Assembly (NCBI GenBank): GCA_945885625.1
Contig: CAMCYS010000010.1
Coordinates: forward strand, 1 to 59,291
Length of the DNA stretch: 59,291 nt
Source of the DNA: Bifidobacterium breve
GTDB lineage: Bacteria; Actinomycetota; Actinomycetes; Nanopelagicales; Nanopelagicaceae
Direction of reading: 5' to 3'
Shown: positions 51,814 to 59,291 of the stretch, piece after piece
Layout of the letters: each line of letters begins with the position of its first letter
How positions within the stretch are numbered: the first letter of the stretch is position 1
The notes under the pieces: generated by a model
What the model saw: the letters and a program-made list of their open reading frames with translations, nothing else
Databases searched by the model: none
Told to the model about the DNA's origin: nothing
Made by a program: the position numbers and the translations under genes

Positions 51814-52730
51814 GAATTCGCCTTGGTGTTAAATTCGGCTCGCACATCTTCACCTTCGGTTGCACTCGCAAAATTCTTGAGCGCTTCTTCGCTCTTTTGA
51901 TCAAGGCGTTTTGGCACTTGAACTTCAACTGTTACTAATAGATCGCCAGTTGCGCCAGCCTTAGTAACCCCGCGGCCCTTCACGCGTAAAACTCGGCCAT
52001 TTGAGGTGCCTGGAGCCAAGCGCACAGTGACATCTTCGCCAGTAAGAGTTGGGACTTTAATGTCTGCACCGAGAGCTGCTTCAGGGAAGGTGACGGGTAG
52101 GGTAATCGTTAAGTTCTCACCCTTGCGAGCAAAAACAGAGTGCGGTTTCACATGTAGAAGAATAAATAAATCGCCAGGCCCAGCTTCACCCGGAGCGCCT
52201 TTGCCTTTCACGCGAATCTTTGCGCCATCGCTAACACCAACCGGAACTCGAGCGGTGATATTTTGGGCTGGGCCACCATCGGTGGAAAGTCGAAGATCTA
52301 GCGTGGTTCCGAAAATAGATTCTTTAAAAGTAATTGTGGCTTCGGTTTGTAAATCTTGACCTTTGCGCGGACCGCGACGACCCCCTCCAAATAAGTTAGC
52401 AAAAATGTCTTGTGGGTTGCCGCCACCAAAAATGTCACTGAAATCGCCGCCTTGAAAATTACTGCCCCCCATAGGTGCGCGCATTCCGCCTTTTTCATAG
52501 AGCGAACGTGCCTCATCGTATTCAGCTCGTTTTTTATCATCACCTAAAATGTCATAGGCCTCGGAGACAGCCTTGAACTCTTCTTCGAGTTTTACATCAC
52601 CCTTATTTTTATCTGGGTGAAGTTCGCGAGCAAGAGAGCGATACTTCTTTTTGATTTCATCGGCAGGTGCGTTTTTCGATACGCCCAGGATTTTATAAAA
52701 ATCCTTCTCGTATAAATCACGCGCTGCCAT
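51810..52730 (-). CDS. dnaJ: DnaJ-type co-chaperone lacking the zinc finger (CbpA-like)
   Basis: A 306-residue J-domain protein. The J domain includes DFYKILGVSKNAPADEIKKK with the HPD motif in ELHPDKNKGD. A G/F-rich linker (GGSNFQGGDFSDIFGGG) follows, then the C-terminal substrate-binding domains with VKGKGAPGEAGPGDLFILL. The four CxxCxGxG zinc repeats usual for DnaJ in this operon are absent, and the protein has no cysteine in that region, so it is of the CbpA (type II) kind. It stimulates DnaK ATPase. It lies between grpE and hspR. Confidence 0.93.
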   Translation of the reverse strand: MAARDLYEKDFYKILGVSKNAPADEIKKKYRSLARELHPDKNKGDVKLEEEFKAVSEAYDILGDDKKRAEYDEARSLYEKGGMRAPMGGSNFQGGDFSDIFGGGNPQDIFANLFGGGRRGPRKGQDLQTEATITFKESIFGTTLDLRLSTDGGPAQNITARVPVGVSDGAKIRVKGKGAPGEAGPGDLFILLHVKPHSVFARKGENLTITLPVTFPEAALGADIKVPTLTGEDVTVRLAPGTSNGRVLRVKGRGVTKAGATGDLLVTVEVQVPKRLDQKSEEALKNFASATEGEDVRAEFNTKANS

Positions 52731-52733
52731 TAC

Positions 52734-53231
52734 CTACTCTCCTGCCGGATCTGTTACTGCGACGCTTGCTGGTCGCAGAATGCGTTCCTTGAATTTATAT
52801 CCGGATTGCAGAATCTTGCTCGCTGTTGGCACCAAGACATCAGCTGAAGTTTCATGCATAAGCGCATCATGAATCTGCGGATCAAATTCAGTTCCAGCCT
52901 CGCCGAACTTCTCTAGCCCTATCCGTGACGTTATAGAAGTTAATTGGTCAGCAATTGCCTTAAATCCGCCAGTTAGCTCTTCGTGCTCAGCTGCTCTATC
53001 AAGCCCATCTAATAGGGGTAATAGCTCATTTAGCACTGAAGCAATTGCGATTTCTGAAGCTACCGCACGATCTCGTTCTACCCGCTTTCGATAATTGGCG
53101 TACTCAGCTTGTAGGCGTTGTAAGTCAGCAGTCATCACAGCAAGCGGGTCAATTTCTTGACCCGCCTCTGGATGTTCAAAACCAACTTCTTCGGTAGTCG
53201 GCTCGATATTTTCTTGAGTTTCTGAAGTCAA
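52734..53231 (-). CDS. grpE: GrpE nucleotide-exchange factor
   Basis: GrpE releases ADP from DnaK. The 165-residue protein has an acidic N-terminus, a long coiled-coil with LQRLQAEYANYRKRVERDR and a C-terminal beta domain with FDPQIHDALMHETS. The start codon is TTG at 53231, directly after the dnaK stop. AAGGAAAG, at the end of dnaK, is the likely ribosome site; no ATG gives a full-length GrpE. It is the second gene of the operon. Confidence 0.94.
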   Translation of the reverse strand: MTSETQENIEPTTEEVGFEHPEAGQEIDPLAVMTADLQRLQAEYANYRKRVERDRAVASEIAIASVLNELLPLLDGLDRAAEHEELTGGFKAIADQLTSITSRIGLEKFGEAGTEFDPQIHDALMHETSADVLVPTASKILQSGYKFKERILRPASVAVTDPAGE

Positions 53232-55058
53232 TTACTTTCCTTCATCTACGATCTCGGCATCTTCTACGCCATCTTCACTTGGTGTCGAATCACCTGGTGT
53301 TGCCGCAGTTGCTGCATAAAGTGCTGCGCCAAGTGCTTGGCTGACGGTTGCAACTTTCTCAGTTGCTGCCTTGATTGCCTCAAGATCGCTGCCTTCGAGT
53401 GCGCTCTTAAGGACAGCAAGCTCGGTTTCAGTTTCGGTCTTCTTCTCAGCAGCTTCGCCTTCAGTGAACTTATCTTCATTATCTTTCAAGAACTTCTCGG
53501 TCTGGTAAAGAAGTGAATCACCGTTGTTACGGATCTCGGCTTCTTCTTTGCGCTTGCGATCTTCCTCAGCATGTGACTCGGCATCCTTCATCATGCGATC
53601 AATCTCTTCTTTAGAAAGAGATGAGCCACCAGTGATCGTCATCTTCTGTTCTTTACCGGTGCCAAGATCTTTAGCTGATACGTGCACGATGCCGTTAGCA
53701 TCAATGTCGAAAGCAACTTCAATCTGTGGAACTCCGCGTGGTGCAGGTGGTAGACCAGTTAGTTCGAACATGCCGAGCTTTTTATTGTAAGCCGCCATTT
53801 CGCGTTCGCCTTGGAATACCTGGATCTGCACCGCTGGTTGATTATCATCGGCTGTAGTAAAGATTTCGCTGCGCTTAGTTGGGATAGTTGTGTTGCGCTC
53901 GATTAACTTAGTCATTACGCCACCCTTAGTTTCGATACCAAGAGATAGTGGTGTCACATCGAGAAGCAGAACATCCTTAACTTCACCCTTTAAAACACCG
54001 GCTTGAAGCGCAGCTCCGACAGCAACTACTTCATCAGGATTTACGCCCTTATTCGGCTCTTTCCCACCAGTAAGTTCGCGTACTAAATCGACTACTGCAG
54101 GCATACGAGTTGAACCACCAACTAGAACAACGTGATCAATATCAGCAATTGGAATTCCAGCATCTTTTAACACGGCCTGGAATGGCTTCTTGCAACGATC
54201 TAGTAGATCTGCGGTTAATGATTGGAACTGTGCGCGAGTAATTGTTTCATCTAAGAACAATGGATTCTTTTCAGCATCAACTGTGATGTATGGCAAATTG
54301 ATTGAGGCTTGTTGTGATGATGAAAGTTCGATCTTTGCTTTTTCAGCAGCTTCGCGAACACGTTGCATCGCCATTTTATCTTTTGCTAAATCAATTCCTG
54401 ATTGCGCAGCAAATGTTTTAACTAGATGTTGCACAAGTGCGTCATCCCAGTCATCGCCACCAAGGTTGTTATCACCATTGGTTGCTTTAACTTCAACAAC
54501 GCCATCGCCAATTTCAAGTAGTGATACGTCGAAAGTTCCGCCACCTAAGTCGAAAACAAGAATTGTTTGCTCTTGATCGCCTTTATCAAGACCGTATGCA
54601 AGCGCTGCGGATGTTGGCTCGTTGATAATACGCAACACGTTCAATCCAGCAATTTCACCAGCTTCCTTAGTTGCTTGACGTTGCGCATCGTTGAAGTAAG
54701 CCGGCACGGTAATTACCGCATCGGTTACGGTTTCGCCAAGATATGCCTCAGCGTCGCGCTTTAGCTTCTGCAGTACACGTGCGGAAATTTCTTGTGCGGT
54801 GTATTTCTTGCCATCGATATCAATTGTCCAGTTAGTGCCCATGTGACGCTTTACTGAACGAATTGTGCGATCAACATTTGTTACCGACTGACGCTTTGCA
54901 ACTTCACCAACTAATACCTCGCCATTCTTGGCGAAAGCCACAATCGATGGGGTCGTACGGGCACCTTCGGCGTTGGCGATAACTGCTGGCTCGCCGCCTT
55001 CTAGAACGGAAACACAGCTGTTGGTGGTTCCTAGGTCGATTCCTACTGCTCTGGCCAT
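53232..55058 (-). CDS. dnaK: Hsp70 chaperone DnaK
   Basis: DnaK binds and folds unfolded proteins in an ATP cycle. The 608-residue protein has the N-terminal phosphate loop [34 protein letters not shown] and [17 protein letters not shown] in the ATPase domain, the hinge [17 protein letters not shown], and a C-terminal acidic tail ([13 protein letters not shown]). The ATG at 55058 is chosen over a frame 4 codons longer, since GGAG lies 6 bases before it. Two HAIR elements lie upstream, predicting control by HspR, encoded three genes downstream. Confidence 0.97.
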   Translation of the reverse strand: MARAVGIDLGTTNSCVSVLEGGEPAVIANAEGARTTPSIVAFAKNGEVLVGEVAKRQSVTNVDRTIRSVKRHMGTNWTIDIDGKKYTAQEISARVLQKLKRDAEAYLGETVTDAVITVPAYFNDAQRQATKEAGEIAGLNVLRIINEPTSAALAYGLDKGDQEQTILVFDLGGGTFDVSLLEIGDGVVEVKATNGDNNLGGDDWDDALVQHLVKTFAAQSGIDLAKDKMAMQRVREAAEKAKIELSSSQQASINLPYITVDAEKNPLFLDETITRAQFQSLTADLLDRCKKPFQAVLKDAGIPIADIDHVVLVGGSTRMPAVVDLVRELTGGKEPNKGVNPDEVVAVGAALQAGVLKGEVKDVLLLDVTPLSLGIETKGGVMTKLIERNTTIPTKRSEIFTTADDNQPAVQIQVFQGEREMAAYNKKLGMFELTGLPPAPRGVPQIEVAFDIDANGIVHVSAKDLGTGKEQKMTITGGSSLSKEEIDRMMKDAESHAEEDRKRKEEAEIRNNGDSLLYQTEKFLKDNEDKFTEGEAAEKKTETETELAVLKSALEGSDLEAIKAATEKVATVSQALGAALYAATAATPGDSTPSEDGVEDAEIVDEGK

Positions 55059-55149
55059 TTTTAGCTCCAATTTCTCTACTATCTATTTACCCTTGATTTG
55101 AGTCTTACTCGACTCTGGTCTGTTAGACAGGCTCCGCTTATCAGCGGGA

Positions 55150-55170
55150 CATGAGTCGATCATACTCAAA
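55150..55170. promoter_or_regulatory. HAIR-like operator 1 (HspR site)
   Basis: CATGAGT (55150-55156), 7 bases, ACTCAAA (55164-55170). It differs from the HAIR consensus CTTGAGT-N7-ACTCAAG at 2 of 14 arm positions. Confidence 0.8.
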
Positions 55171-55172
55171 TA

Positions 55173-55193
55173 CTTGAGTCGGGGCGACTCAGG
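55173..55193. promoter_or_regulatory. HAIR operator 2 (HspR site)
   Basis: CTTGAGT (55173-55179), 7 bases, ACTCAGG (55187-55193). It matches the HAIR consensus at 13 of 14 arm positions and lies 2 bases after operator 1. Both lie 90-135 bases upstream of dnaK and within 60-110 bases of the divergent EtfD-like gene. Confidence 0.88.
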
Positions 55194-55249
55194 TTTCCAT
55201 AGGGTGTAACCCACAGCCCGAGAGACTTATTCCCGCCCAATTTTCCCTT

Positions 55250-55255
55250 TACCCT
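55250..55255 (+). promoter_or_regulatory. -10 box of a leaderless promoter (EtfD-like gene)
   Basis: TACCCT ends 7 bases before the ATG at 55263. Confidence 0.55.
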
Positions 55256-55262
55256 GACCCAT

Positions 55263-57329
55263 ATGACGCTAACGCTCGCCTTAATGTTCGGTGCCTACGG
55301 CATCACGGTCGCAGCCCTTGCCCTGCTCGCAATTCGGGTTCGCCAATTGATAGGTATCTATAAAAAAGGTGCTGCTGACCCAACTCGAAGTGGTAATCGT
55401 GGGGCTCGCCTGAAAAATACTTTGAAAGAAACTCTTGGCCATACCAAGATGCTCAATTTCACCGCAACTGGAATTGCGCACTGGTTTGTCATGATTGGTT
55501 TTGGCGCTTTATTTGGAACTTTAATCCAAGCGTATTTTCTAATTATTGATCCTAAGTGGGCGCTACCTGTAATTGGTCACTTTTGGCCATATGAATATTT
55601 TATTGAGTTAATTACTTGGCTTACTGGCATCGGAATTGTGACGCTAATCGGAATCCGACAAGTATCCCGCTTCTTTTTTAAAGGACGCACATCTCGTTTC
55701 TTAGGTTCTGGAAATTGGAAAGCGTTTTACGTCGAAGTCACGATTCTGGCTATCGTGTTCTGTGTTATTGCATTACGCGGCCTTGAAGGTGCTCTTTCTG
55801 AAGAGACTGCCCGCAATCGCCATTACATAACCACCTGGTGGATTGCTGAAATGTTCAAGGAGCTTTCGCTTGATCAAATTACAACCTCGATTCAAGTTAT
55901 TGCTGCGTTTAAGATTTTTGTATCAATGCTCTGGTTCGTGGTTATTGCATCTAACTTCACCATGGGTGTTGCATGGCATCGATTCCTGGCACCGTTTAAC
56001 ATTTTCTTTAAGCGCAATGCCGATGGTAAGAATTCGCTCGGTGCGTTGCCCGAGATGTTGTCACATGGCAAGCCAGTTAACTTTGAAGATCCGGCTGAAG
56101 ATGATGTCTTTGGTCTCGGAAATCGTGGCGACATTTCTTGGAAAGGTTTGCTTGACATGACCTCGTGTACCGAGTGCGGACGTTGCCAATCGCAATGCCC
56201 CGCTTGGCACACTGATAAACCGCTCTCGCCAAAGCTATTGATTATGGCCATGCGTGACCATGCCATGTCTAAAGTGGTTGAGAATGAAGTATTAGTTGGC
56301 GAGAATGCGCCGATTTCATTAGATGTGCTTTGGTCATGTACCACTTGCGGAGCTTGCGTAAATGAATGTCCAGTCGATATTGAACATGTTGATCACATTG
56401 TAAACATGCGTCGCTTCCAAGTTTTAGTTGAATCTGAGTTTCCAACTGAACTTGGTGGCACTTTTCGTAATTTAGAAAAAGCTGGCAACCCATGGGGAGC
56501 AAACCGCAACGATCGTGAATCCTGGATTGCTGAATGTGATTTCCCTATTAAAGTTGTCGAAGGCGTATTGCCAGATGATGTCGAATATCTTTTCTGGGTC
56601 GGCTGTGCTGGTGCATACGAAGAACGTGCTAAGAAAACTACTAAAGCAGTTGCTGAATTACTTCATATGGCGGGCGTTAGTTTTGCAGTTTTAGGAAAGC
56701 GTGAGACTTGTACCGGAGACCCTGCACGTCGAAGTGGAAATGAATTCTTGTATCAAATTCTCTCTCGCGAAAATATTGATACTTTTAACGAAGTTTTTGC
56801 AAACCGCGATGTTTCGAAAGGCAACAAGAAAATTGTTGTAACTTGCCCTCATTGCTTTACAACTATCGGTCGCGATTATGCTCAGAGTGGTTTTGAATTA
56901 ACCATGATTCACCACACGCAATTGTTAAATCAATTAGTACGAGAAAAGAAATTGATTCCGGTTAACAAAGCAACTACCTCTCTTACTTATCATGATCCTT
57001 GTTATTTAGGCCGTCACAATGAGATCTACCAGCCACCACGCGAATTGCTAAACGCAACTGGTGTGAAAGTCACCGAAATGCCTCGTAACCAAGAACGGTC
57101 TTTCTGTTGTGGTGCCGGTGGTGGCCGCATGTGGATGGAAGAAAAAATCGGTGAGCGCATCAATTTAAGTCGCGTCGATGAAGCTATCGCCACCGGGGTA
57201 GATGAGGTCGCTGTTGCTTGCCCGTTCTGCCGCGTAATGGTTACCGATGGGATGACTGCCCGCGAATCAGATGTTGAAGTCCTAGATGTGGCTCAGGCGC
57301 TCCTGCGGGCGGTAAAACCACAGCCCTAA
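55263..57329 (+). CDS. etfD: EtfD-like membrane Fe-S oxidoreductase (HdrD/CCG family)
   Basis: A 688-residue membrane protein related to the D subunit of heterodisulfide reductase and to mycobacterial EtfD (Rv0338c), which passes electrons from acyl-CoA dehydrogenase flavoprotein to the quinone pool. Residues 1-260 hold about six TM segments with likely heme or quinone histidines. A two-cluster ferredoxin domain has CTECGRCQSQCPAW and CTTCGACVNECPVD. Two CCG domains follow, with WVGCAGAYEERAKK, TYHDPCYLGRHNEIYQPP and RSFCCGAGGGRMWMEE. The start is leaderless. It is divergent from dnaK and shares the HAIR-bearing region. Confidence 0.9.
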   Translation: MTLTLALMFGAYGITVAALALLAIRVRQLIGIYKKGAADPTRSGNRGARLKNTLKETLGHTKMLNFTATGIAHWFVMIGFGALFGTLIQAYFLIIDPKWALPVIGHFWPYEYFIELITWLTGIGIVTLIGIRQVSRFFFKGRTSRFLGSGNWKAFYVEVTILAIVFCVIALRGLEGALSEETARNRHYITTWWIAEMFKELSLDQITTSIQVIAAFKIFVSMLWFVVIASNFTMGVAWHRFLAPFNIFFKRNADGKNSLGALPEMLSHGKPVNFEDPAEDDVFGLGNRGDISWKGLLDMTSCTECGRCQSQCPAWHTDKPLSPKLLIMAMRDHAMSKVVENEVLVGENAPISLDVLWSCTTCGACVNECPVDIEHVDHIVNMRRFQVLVESEFPTELGGTFRNLEKAGNPWGANRNDRESWIAECDFPIKVVEGVLPDDVEYLFWVGCAGAYEERAKKTTKAVAELLHMAGVSFAVLGKRETCTGDPARRSGNEFLYQILSRENIDTFNEVFANRDVSKGNKKIVVTCPHCFTTIGRDYAQSGFELTMIHHTQLLNQLVREKKLIPVNKATTSLTYHDPCYLGRHNEIYQPPRELLNATGVKVTEMPRNQERSFCCGAGGGRMWMEEKIGERINLSRVDEAIATGVDEVAVACPFCRVMVTDGMTARESDVEVLDVAQALLRAVKPQP

Positions 57330-57340
57330 TCGAGTCTATC

Positions 57341-57395
57341 CTCAGATAATTCTCAGGTGTCCTGAGCATCCTTCTCTTAAGCCACCTTGGGTGGC
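57341..57395 (+). repeat. Direct and inverted repeats before the response regulator gene
   Basis: CTCAG occurs at 57341-57345 and 57352-57356, 11 bases apart, as for tandem OmpR-family sites. CTCAGG-TGT-CCTGAG (57352-57366) and GCCACC-TTG-GGTGGC (57381-57395) are perfect 6-bp hairpins. They may end the upstream gene or regulate the next. Confidence 0.5.
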
Positions 57396-57436
57396 CCAGG
57401 AAAATCAGTAAGACCTGGAAAATTAGAGAGGAAGTC

Positions 57437-58147
57437 ATGAGCAAGGGCGAAAGCAGTAACCAGCGAATTCTCGTAGTTGACGACGAATCGAGTATTAGAG
57501 ATTTGATCGCAACCAGTCTTCGTTTTGTTGGTTTTGATGTGCAAACTGCAAGTAATGGTTCACAAGCTCTACTGGTTGCCGAAGAATTCAAACCACATGC
57601 AATGGTCCTTGATGTAATGATGCCAGGCATGGATGGCTTTGAAGTTTGTAAGCAAATTCGTAACGAAGGCCAAAATGTCGGAGTTCTTTTCTTGACTGCT
57701 AAAGATGGCATGGAAGATAAAGTTGTTGGTTTAACTATCGGTGGCGATGACTATATGACCAAACCTTTTAGTCTTGAAGAACTTGTGGCGCGTTTACGCT
57801 CACTGCTACGCCGTACTGGGGCAACTACGACTCCGAATGATGAAGAGAAAATTCACTTTGCAGATCTTGATTTAAACGAAGCCACGCACGAAGTACATCG
57901 GGCCGGAAACCTAATTGACCTTTCCCCTACTGAGTTTTTACTTCTTCGCTATCTAATGATTAATGCCGATCGCGTGGTTTCTAAGTCGCAAATTCTCGAT
58001 CATGTTTGGCAATACGATTTTCGTGGCGATGCCGGCATTGTTGAAACCTACATTTCTTACTTACGTAAAAAAATTGATATCTACGAACCAGCTTTAATTC
58101 ATACTGTGCGTGGCGTTGGTTATAGATTAAGAATCCCACCGAAATAA
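57437..58147 (+). CDS. OmpR-family response regulator (PhoP/TrcR/MprA type)
   Basis: A 236-residue response regulator. The receiver has RILVVDDESSIRDLIATSLR, the phospho-Asp region VLDVMMPGMDGFEVCKQIR and the Lys of GGDDYMTKPFSLEELVARLR. The winged helix has DLSPTEFLLLRYLMINADRV and VETYISYLRKKIDIYEP. The receiver most resembles mycobacterial PhoP and TrcR, but the exact orthologue cannot be named. The sensor kinase gene starts 7 bases after its stop. GAGAGGAAG lies before the ATG. Tandem CTCAG repeats upstream may be autoregulatory sites. Confidence 0.93.
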   Translation: MSKGESSNQRILVVDDESSIRDLIATSLRFVGFDVQTASNGSQALLVAEEFKPHAMVLDVMMPGMDGFEVCKQIRNEGQNVGVLFLTAKDGMEDKVVGLTIGGDDYMTKPFSLEELVARLRSLLRRTGATTTPNDEEKIHFADLDLNEATHEVHRAGNLIDLSPTEFLLLRYLMINADRVVSKSQILDHVWQYDFRGDAGIVETYISYLRKKIDIYEPALIHTVRGVGYRLRIPPK

Positions 58148-58154
58148 TTACTGA

Positions 58155-59291
58155 ATGCAGAATCGAAACCCATTATCTAGTGCGAGCTTACGGAACCGAC
58201 TTCTGGTAGGCGTATTGTTTTTATCGGCGCTAGGTTTTACGGTCTCCGATTTTGTAACACAAAATGCTATGCAGAAATTTCTACTGCAGCAAGTAGATCA
58301 GCAATTAATAAGTGTTGCTGATGGAGCTTTGTTACGAGTCGATCGGGCTGGAATTCAGGATGACTCAGATGGCGATTCGTCAGCAAAGGCTGCTGCCACT
58401 GAAACTCCTTTACGTAGCGTTCCGAGCTCAGTCTCGATCACTCTGCTTGATCCATTCGGTAACTATGTAGGCGGCGTTGGTGGCGACTTAAACGCTCAAA
58501 AAATTACTGACTACCTTGTCGGAACTTTGCCAGCTAACGCTGCTAAATATGGAAATCAACCATTTACTTTAAAGATCCCAGGTTCTGACTTCCGGGTCTT
58601 GGCACGAGTGTTGCCATCTGCACTGGGTTCAGTCTTCGTTGCCCAATCATTAGCTGGGGTGGATGAAACAACTTCACGTTTGCGGATTGTCTTTGTATTA
58701 ATTGGCCTTGTTGCACTTCTCTTAATTGGGTTTGCTTCACGTATGGTGATAAAAGTTGGTTTGCGACCACTCGTTGCAGTTGAAGAAACAGCTGAGAAAA
58801 TTGCTGCCGGAGATTTATCTGCCCGTCTGCCTGATGCCAAACCTGATACTGAAGTTGGACGGTTGGTTACCTCACTTAATGCGATGCTCTCGCGAATTGA
58901 AGAGTCTTTTGCGGCTCGCACTGCAAGTGAGAACAAATTGCGGCGCTTTGTGGCAGATGCCAGCCATGAACTGCGCACGCCATTAACTGCGATTCGTGGT
59001 TTTGCTGAACTACATCGTCAGGGTGCTGTTAAAGGTGAAGCCGCAACTTCTGAATTAGTGGGTCGAATTGAAAATGAGTCAGTGCGCATGGGCGCTTTGG
59101 TGGAAGATTTATTAGCTTTGGCTCGGCTAGATCAATCACGAGAATTGGTTCTCGCCCCAATTAATCTAACTGAATTAGTAACTGAAGCAGTTGAGTCAGC
59201 CAGGGCAGCTGGCCCAGATCACCCAATAACTCTAGATTCGCCAGAAGAATCTTTTATTTTGGGTGATGCGGGTAAAATTCACCAAGTTGTA
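58155..59291 (+). CDS. Sensor histidine kinase, partial (cut by window edge)
   Basis: The membrane kinase partner of the preceding response regulator. About 379 residues are visible before the right edge. An N-terminal TM (LLVGVLFLSALGFTVSDF) and a second TM at about residues 180-200 flank an extracytoplasmic sensor loop with a SDGDSSAKAAATETP low-complexity stretch. A HAMP region (LRPLVAVEETAEKIAAGD) and the H-box RRFVADASHELRTPLTAIRG follow, with dimerisation helices after it. The ATPase domain is only begun at the edge. The frame is open to the end, and the stop is outside the window. Confidence 0.92.
   Translation, partial: MQNRNPLSSASLRNRLLVGVLFLSALGFTVSDFVTQNAMQKFLLQQVDQQLISVADGALLRVDRAGIQDDSDGDSSAKAAATETPLRSVPSSVSITLLDPFGNYVGGVGGDLNAQKITDYLVGTLPANAAKYGNQPFTLKIPGSDFRVLARVLPSALGSVFVAQSLAGVDETTSRLRIVFVLIGLVALLLIGFASRMVIKVGLRPLVAVEETAEKIAAGDLSARLPDAKPDTEVGRLVTSLNAMLSRIEESFAARTASENKLRRFVADASHELRTPLTAIRGFAELHRQGAVKGEAATSELVGRIENESVRMGALVEDLLALARLDQSRELVLAPINLTELVTEAVESARAAGPDHPITLDSPEESFILGDAGKIHQVV

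Noticed and set aside
55263..57329. Archaeal-type heterodisulfide reductase subunit
   Set aside because: The CCG and ferredoxin domains are shared, but the membrane N-terminus and the actinobacterial context fit EtfD better; no other methanogen genes are present.

Overview
The window looks like chromosomal DNA from a small, streamlined, fairly low-GC actinobacterium. The gene set is actinobacterial: mycothiol genes (mshA, an mshD-like gene), CarD, an orphan GlnR, SenX3-RegX3, HspR, a GroEL2-type chaperonin, the DUF2530, DUF3027 and DUF3263 families, an ispDF fusion and an MFS-thymidylate kinase fusion. Base composition is in the mid-40s percent GC by eye. Gaps are very short and many genes overlap. 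This fits a freshwater acI (Nanopelagicales) type organism, but that placement is inference from gene content only. No mobile element, prophage, CRISPR array or rRNA was seen, and no stretch over 300 bases lacks a gene.

Layout. 1-5.7 kb: citrate synthase (cut by the left edge), pdxH-serC-MFS, a possible 26-residue membrane peptide, a second MFS and DUF2530. 5.7-9 kb: cold-shock protein, DUF3027, a strong terminator, groEL with a CIRCE operator, DUF3263. 9-16.5 kb: PLP decarboxylase, SDR/DUF2867 protein, NDH-2, hydrolase, carbonic anhydrase, tRNA-Thr, Ppx/GppA, MutT1-like protein. 16.5-24 kb: ppk1, SGNH hydrolase, rlmB-cysS-ispDF-carD and a divergent LpqE-like lipoprotein. 24-29 kb: regX3-senX3 divergent from phoU, then gpmA, ybjN and mshA. 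29-34.5 kb: asparaginase, two unlisted tiny membrane proteins between ygfZ and nitrobindin, a Fur regulator, DUF4395 with a polycysteine leader peptide, ThiX-like thioredoxin, glnR and a half-length mshD. 34.5-45 kb: aminotransferase, sugar epimerase and kinase, a secreted peptidase, holB, MFS-tmk and topA. 45-51.4 kb: proton-pumping pyrophosphatase, DedA, pyrE and a DUF1800-DUF1501 pair. 51.4-55 kb: dnaK-grpE-dnaJ-hspR with tandem HAIR operators. 55-59.3 kb: EtfD-like Fe-S oxidoreductase and a two-component system whose kinase is cut by the right edge.

How it works together. Phosphate and polyphosphate handling is concentrated here: ppk1, Ppx/GppA, SenX3-RegX3 and PhoU with PHO-box-like repeats, and a membrane pyrophosphatase. 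Two heat-shock circuits sit side by side, CIRCE on groEL and HAIR/HspR on dnaK. Sulfur and redox functions cluster around mycothiol, thioredoxin and a leader peptide that looks like a cysteine-responsive attenuator.

Expression style. At least fifteen genes have a TANNNT -10 hexamer ending 6-7 bases before the start codon and no Shine-Dalgarno sequence. This points to widespread leaderless transcription, and it corrects several start codons. The most interesting findings are the leaderless polycysteine uORF with its Cys-codon hairpin before DUF4395, the tiny membrane proteins translationally linked to ygfZ and nitrobindin, and the mshD that lacks its N-terminal GNAT domain.
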